Assembly: GCF_014493765.1 (NCBI RefSeq)
Contig: NZ_JACTVJ010000031.1
Coordinates: forward strand, 37,871 to 101,870
Reading direction: 5' to 3'
Length of the DNA: 64,000 nt
Origin: Streptomyces polyasparticus
GTDB taxonomy: Bacteria > Actinomycetota > Actinomycetes > Streptomycetales > Streptomycetaceae
Part shown: piece after piece, positions 61,651-64,000 of the stretch
Position numbering within the stretch: the stretch's first letter is position 1
Layout: each line of letters opens with the position of its first letter
The notes under the pieces: model-generated
What the model was told of the DNA's origin: nothing
The model's database searches: none
What the model saw: the letters and a program-made list of their open reading frames with translations, nothing else
Position numbers and translations under genes: made by a program

Positions 61651-62673
61651 ATGAGCGAGATGATCACCGCGGAACTGGTCGACCTCGACCTGTCCGCCGA
61701 GACCAAGGAGGCCGCGGCGCGTTCGCTCGCCGAGCGGATGGTGGCCGCGGGCCGCGTCACCGACCTCGACGGCTTTCTCGCCGATGTCGCCGCGCGTGAG
61801 GCGCAGATGCCGACCGGGCTCGACGGCGGCATCGGCATCCCGCACTGCCGCAGCGCCCATGTCACCGAGCCCACGCTGGCGTTCGGGCGGGCCGCCGAGG
61901 GCATCGACTTCGGGGCGCCGGACGGCCCGGCCGACCTGATCTTCCTGATCGCCGCTCCCGCGGGCGCGGACGAGGACCACCTCACGATCCTGTCCTCGCT
62001 GGCCCGCCAGCTGATGAACGCCGAGTTCACGGGTGCGCTGCGGGCGGTCGGGGACCCGGCGAGGGCTGCCGCGCTGATACGTGGGGACTCACCCGTATCG
62101 GAATCGGCTGAGGCGCCCGCAGCGGAGGCACAAGCGGCACCTGAGGCCAAGGACACGCCTGAGGCCAAGGACACACCTGAGGCATTGAAGGCACCGCAGC
62201 ACCCCACCCCCGAGGCCCACACCCCCGAAGCCCCCTCCGCCACCCCTCCCGGCCAGACCTTCAAGATCGTGGCCGTCACCTCCTGCCCCACCGGCATCGC
62301 CCACACCTACATGGCCGCCGAGTCCCTGGAGAACGCCGGGCGCGAGGCAGGCGTAGAGCTCGTCGTCGAGACGCAGGGCTCGGCGGGCTTCACGCGGCTC
62401 GACCCGGCCGTGATCGCGGCCGCCGACGCGGTGATCTTCGCCCACGACGTCCCCGTACGGGACAAGGACCGCTTCGCCGGAAAGCCCACCGTCGACGTCG
62501 GTGTGAAGGCGGGCATCAACCGCCCCGCCGCCCTCATCGCCGAGGTCCGCGAGAAGGCCGCGCGCGGTGAGGTGTCCTCCGGAGCCCCCACCCCGGTGGA
62601 GGCGGCCGGTGACGAGGGCGACGGCTACGGCACCAAGCTGCGCAAGTGGCTGATGTCGGGCGTCAGTTACTGA
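61651..62673 (+). pseudogene. fruA: fruA (PTS fructose EIIABC) truncated before its IIC domain
   Basis: EIIA (residues 1-145, phospho-His65 in GIGIPHCRS), a Pro/Ala/Glu linker, and EIIB (about 203-305, phospho-Cys212 in [12 protein letters not shown]) are intact. The reading then reaches [15 protein letters not shown], the conserved start of IIC, and stops. In the normal protein MVPFVAAGG and over 300 membrane residues follow. Sequence after the TGA is of different composition. ATG 61651 follows AAAGGAG. The gene cannot transport fructose; soluble EIIA-EIIB may still be made. Insertion of a mobile element is the likely cause. Confidence 0.85.
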
Positions 62674-62711
62674 AACTCAGACACTTGGAGTCTGTGCAGC
62701 TAGGAGGCGTA

Positions 62712-62825
62712 ATGGACGAGATCCTAGACGAATGGGCAGCCCGGCAAACCGAGTCGGCGCCAGCATTGCCGGATGAGATCCTGAGGGATCTTGCGGATGC
62801 GCTCGGCATCGAACTGGGGGAGTAG
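62712..62825 (+). CDS. small acidic 37-residue peptide gene
   Basis: ATG 62712 has a strong GGAGG five to six bases upstream and runs 37 codons to TAG: MDEILDEWAARQTESAPALP, then DEILRDLADALGIELGE. The peptide is acidic and amphipathic, with no signal sequence and no cysteine. It lies 38 bases after the fruA stop and ahead of a secreted cysteine-rich protein. I do not recognise a family. It could be a precursor peptide, regulator or leader; the ribosome site is the main support. Confidence 0.55.
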   Translation: MDEILDEWAARQTESAPALPDEILRDLADALGIELGE

Positions 62826-62967
62826 CCCGCAACCTCGGCTGTCCGAACCAAGATCAAAGAAAGGGACTTTAGTCCATTACGCCCAGGTTGGTCCGTGAGA
62901 GAACCTCTCTGAGTCGGCTTCGCCCCTCGTGAAGGAGGGTGCGACTGCCTGAACTGGGGAGGTAGTA

Positions 62968-63417
62968 ATGAGCACACTCGCGCATGGTCCGGCCATGTCG
63001 AGCACCGGGAAGCGGCGCCGCTGGCTCCTGGCGGTCCTGGCGATTCTTGCCCTCGCGATGACGACCCTGGGCACCACGGCCAGCCCTGCTGAGGCGGCCA
63101 CCAAGAAGATTTGTGCCCCGTCCGGGAAGTGCAAGACGGTCAACACGAGCAGCAAGAACTACTGCAAGCCGGGCGCCAGTTGCCGCAAGGAGATGTTCCG
63201 CAAGTACACCGGCTACTGCTCGTCGTCGACTGGGTGCATCACTTACAAGGGGAAGAACTACATCTACGTTGGTGGCCCGAAGCTGACATCGGCTCAGAAG
63301 AACGCTGCCCGTAAGTGCGCAGCGAGCTTGGGTTTTGCGGCTCTGACGGCTCCTACGACTGGTGGTTCGAGCGTCTTCCTCATCGGGCTTTCGATCACCG
63401 CGTGGGGCTGCACGTGA
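62968..63417 (+). CDS. secreted protein with eight cysteines in CX5C pairs
   Basis: A 149-residue precursor. Arg-rich start, hydrophobic core and AEA cleavage motif (near residue 43) form a Sec signal peptide. The mature 106 residues have eight Cys: three CX5C pairs (49/55, 66/72, 84/90) and Cys117 and Cys148. The last 30 residues are hydrophobic and Gly/Ala/Thr-rich (LGFAALTAPTTGGSSVFLIG, AWGC). Lys-rich charge and disulfide spacing resemble secreted toxin or antimicrobial proteins, but no family is recognised. ATG 62968 follows GGGGAGG. A two-helix membrane protein gene follows, as an immunity protein would. Confidence 0.7.
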   Translation: MSTLAHGPAMSSTGKRRRWLLAVLAILALAMTTLGTTASPAEAATKKICAPSGKCKTVNTSSKNYCKPGASCRKEMFRKYTGYCSSSTGCITYKGKNYIYVGGPKLTSAQKNAARKCAASLGFAALTAPTTGGSSVFLIGLSITAWGCT

Positions 63418-63446
63418 GTCGTCACGGCTGACGCTGCTCGCAGTAG

Positions 63447-63482
63447 TGCAGGGGCTCCATCCATTGGGTGGGGCCCTCTGCA
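63447..63482 (+). terminator. imperfect hairpin after the cysteine-rich gene
   Basis: TGCAG..CTGCA, with GG/CC and CCA/TGG inside, folds around TCCAT, 30 bases after the stop. Confidence 0.45.
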
Positions 63483-63542
63483 GTTCCGGGAACTCGCCTG
63501 AACTGCGGTTTCCCTCTTTGGTAGTGGGGCACTCGCCGCCCC

Positions 63543-63725
63543 ATGGCTGATGAGGGCAGAGTCCGGCAGCCAACGCCAAACGAGCCGTTGGCCATCGGGC
63601 TTGGATGGCTTCTGTTCTGCGGCGGTGTGCTCGCGCTGCAAGGTCTGATCGGTCCGTGGCTGACGTTTGCCATCGTGGCCGTTCCTGCGGTGCTCTATGT
63701 CGTTACTCGAACGGGGAGAGCGTGA
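63543..63725 (+). CDS. 60-residue two-helix membrane protein
   Basis: A short protein with a charged N-terminus (MADEGRVRQPTPNE), two hydrophobic segments (about residues 17-35 and 38-55) and a basic C-terminal tail (TRTGRA). Both size and position after a secreted cysteine-rich protein suggest an immunity or export partner, but this is an inference. ATG 63543 lacks a clear ribosome site, which lowers confidence. No known family is recognised. Confidence 0.5.
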   Translation: MADEGRVRQPTPNEPLAIGLGWLLFCGGVLALQGLIGPWLTFAIVAVPAVLYVVTRTGRA

Positions 63726-63778
63726 ATTGCACCTGAGGTCGGCGTAGCGGCTTTGGCCGGTGTCCTGCCTGGTTTGGG

Positions 63779-63877
63779 GTCGGGCATGATCAGGGGGCCG
63801 TACGCTGGTTGGCAACTCGGTCAAGCTCTTTGAGCCTGACCGCAATGTGATCGAGTGGCCCCCTGGTCTTGCCCGAC
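63779..63877. ncRNA. strongly structured non-coding segment
   Basis: Arms of 21 bases (63779-63799, GTCGGGCA...GGGGGCC; 63857-63877, GGCCCCC...TGCCCGAC) pair at 19 of 21 positions. Inside them a second hairpin (63819-63841) has stems GGTCA/TGACC and GCTC/GAGC around TTT. It could be a structured RNA, a bridge-RNA-like part of an IS110-type element or a recombination site; no transposase start is seen before the window ends. Confidence 0.5.
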
Positions 63878-64000
63878 GCGGGTCCCGGACCGGGGAGGTG
63901 GGTAAAGCCGTGGAGCCGGCCGCCCCCCGCCGATGGGCAACGACCATGGAAGCGGGTCCGTCGACATTGCACCGCCGCCGCGATCCGGCCTTAGTCGAAG
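63878..64000. other. end of window, no gene recognised
   Basis: The final 123 bases contain GGTCCCGGACCGGGGAGG and another partial dyad (CCATGGAAGCGGGTCC), but no supported start codon. The sequence may be the leader of a gene beyond the window. Confidence 0.4.

Overview
The window is chromosomal DNA from a Streptomyces or a very close actinomycete. It is GC-rich throughout, GTG and even TTG starts are common, and it carries lineage-typical genes: an HrdD-type sigma factor, a SARP regulator, an ECF42/DGPF pair and many TetR, MarR and MerR regulators. TTA codons are rare; I noticed them in two genes. The order hrdD, WYL regulator, MFS, fruR, fruK, fruA recalls, from memory, the hrdD/fru neighbourhood of S. 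coelicolor. No plasmid or phage backbone is visible, apart from a probable insertion at the right end.

Left part (0-19 kb): a GPP34 protein; a D-Ala-D-Ala carboxypeptidase with a giant acidic extension; a MerR regulator; a small tyrosine phosphatase; a DUF1304 membrane protein; an ABC-F ATPase with an operator-like palindrome at its promoter; a winged-helix protein; a FemAB/GNAT-like gene paired with a DegT-type aminotransferase (with a TTA codon); and a SARP whose last TPR is in another frame. Next come a response regulator, histidine kinase and endo/exonuclease-phosphatase operon, divergent from a VanY-like lipoprotein.

Middle part (19-48 kb): a YtfQ-YtfR-YtfT-YjfF-type sugar ABC transporter closed by a strong double hairpin; a DGPF protein and ECF42 sigma factor, the latter interrupted in frame by a palindromic mini-repeat that also introduces a TTA codon; a methyltransferase; an MFS exporter divergent from a CGNR zinc-finger protein; tRNA-Arg(CCU); a lipoprotein whose stop codon lies in the end of a 165-bp MITE-like inverted repeat; a FUSC membrane protein; a TIM-barrel/GntR pair; the aspartate:alanine antiporter AspT with aspartate 4-decarboxylase AspD; a processive family-2 glycosyltransferase with a small membrane partner; a TetR/AidB-type acyl-CoA dehydrogenase pair; and a locus of a cytoplasmic-looking subtilase, an HTH-NB-ARC-TPR STAND protein and a divergent small protein with a 9-residue ATKS repeat tail.

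Right part (48-64 kb): a flavin-type oxidase, a repeat-rich gene desert, a secreted M6 metalloprotease, a TetR/MFS efflux pair with a clear operator and iteron-like repeats, a MarR/DODA dioxygenase divergent pair with a perfect palindrome, hrdD behind a textbook SigR promoter, a WYL/MFS pair, and fruR-fruK-fruA. fruA stops exactly where its IIC membrane domain should begin. The sequence beyond is visibly less GC-rich and encodes a 37-residue peptide, a secreted protein with eight cysteines in CX5C pairs, a two-helix membrane protein and a strongly folded non-coding segment. I read this as an element inserted into fruA that runs past the window edge.

The best candidates for undescribed biology are the fruA-borne small-peptide segment, the STAND/subtilase/ATKS-repeat locus, the ECF42 gene remodelled by a mini-repeat, and the MITE-like element. 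Functions come from reading motifs by eye; no database search was run.
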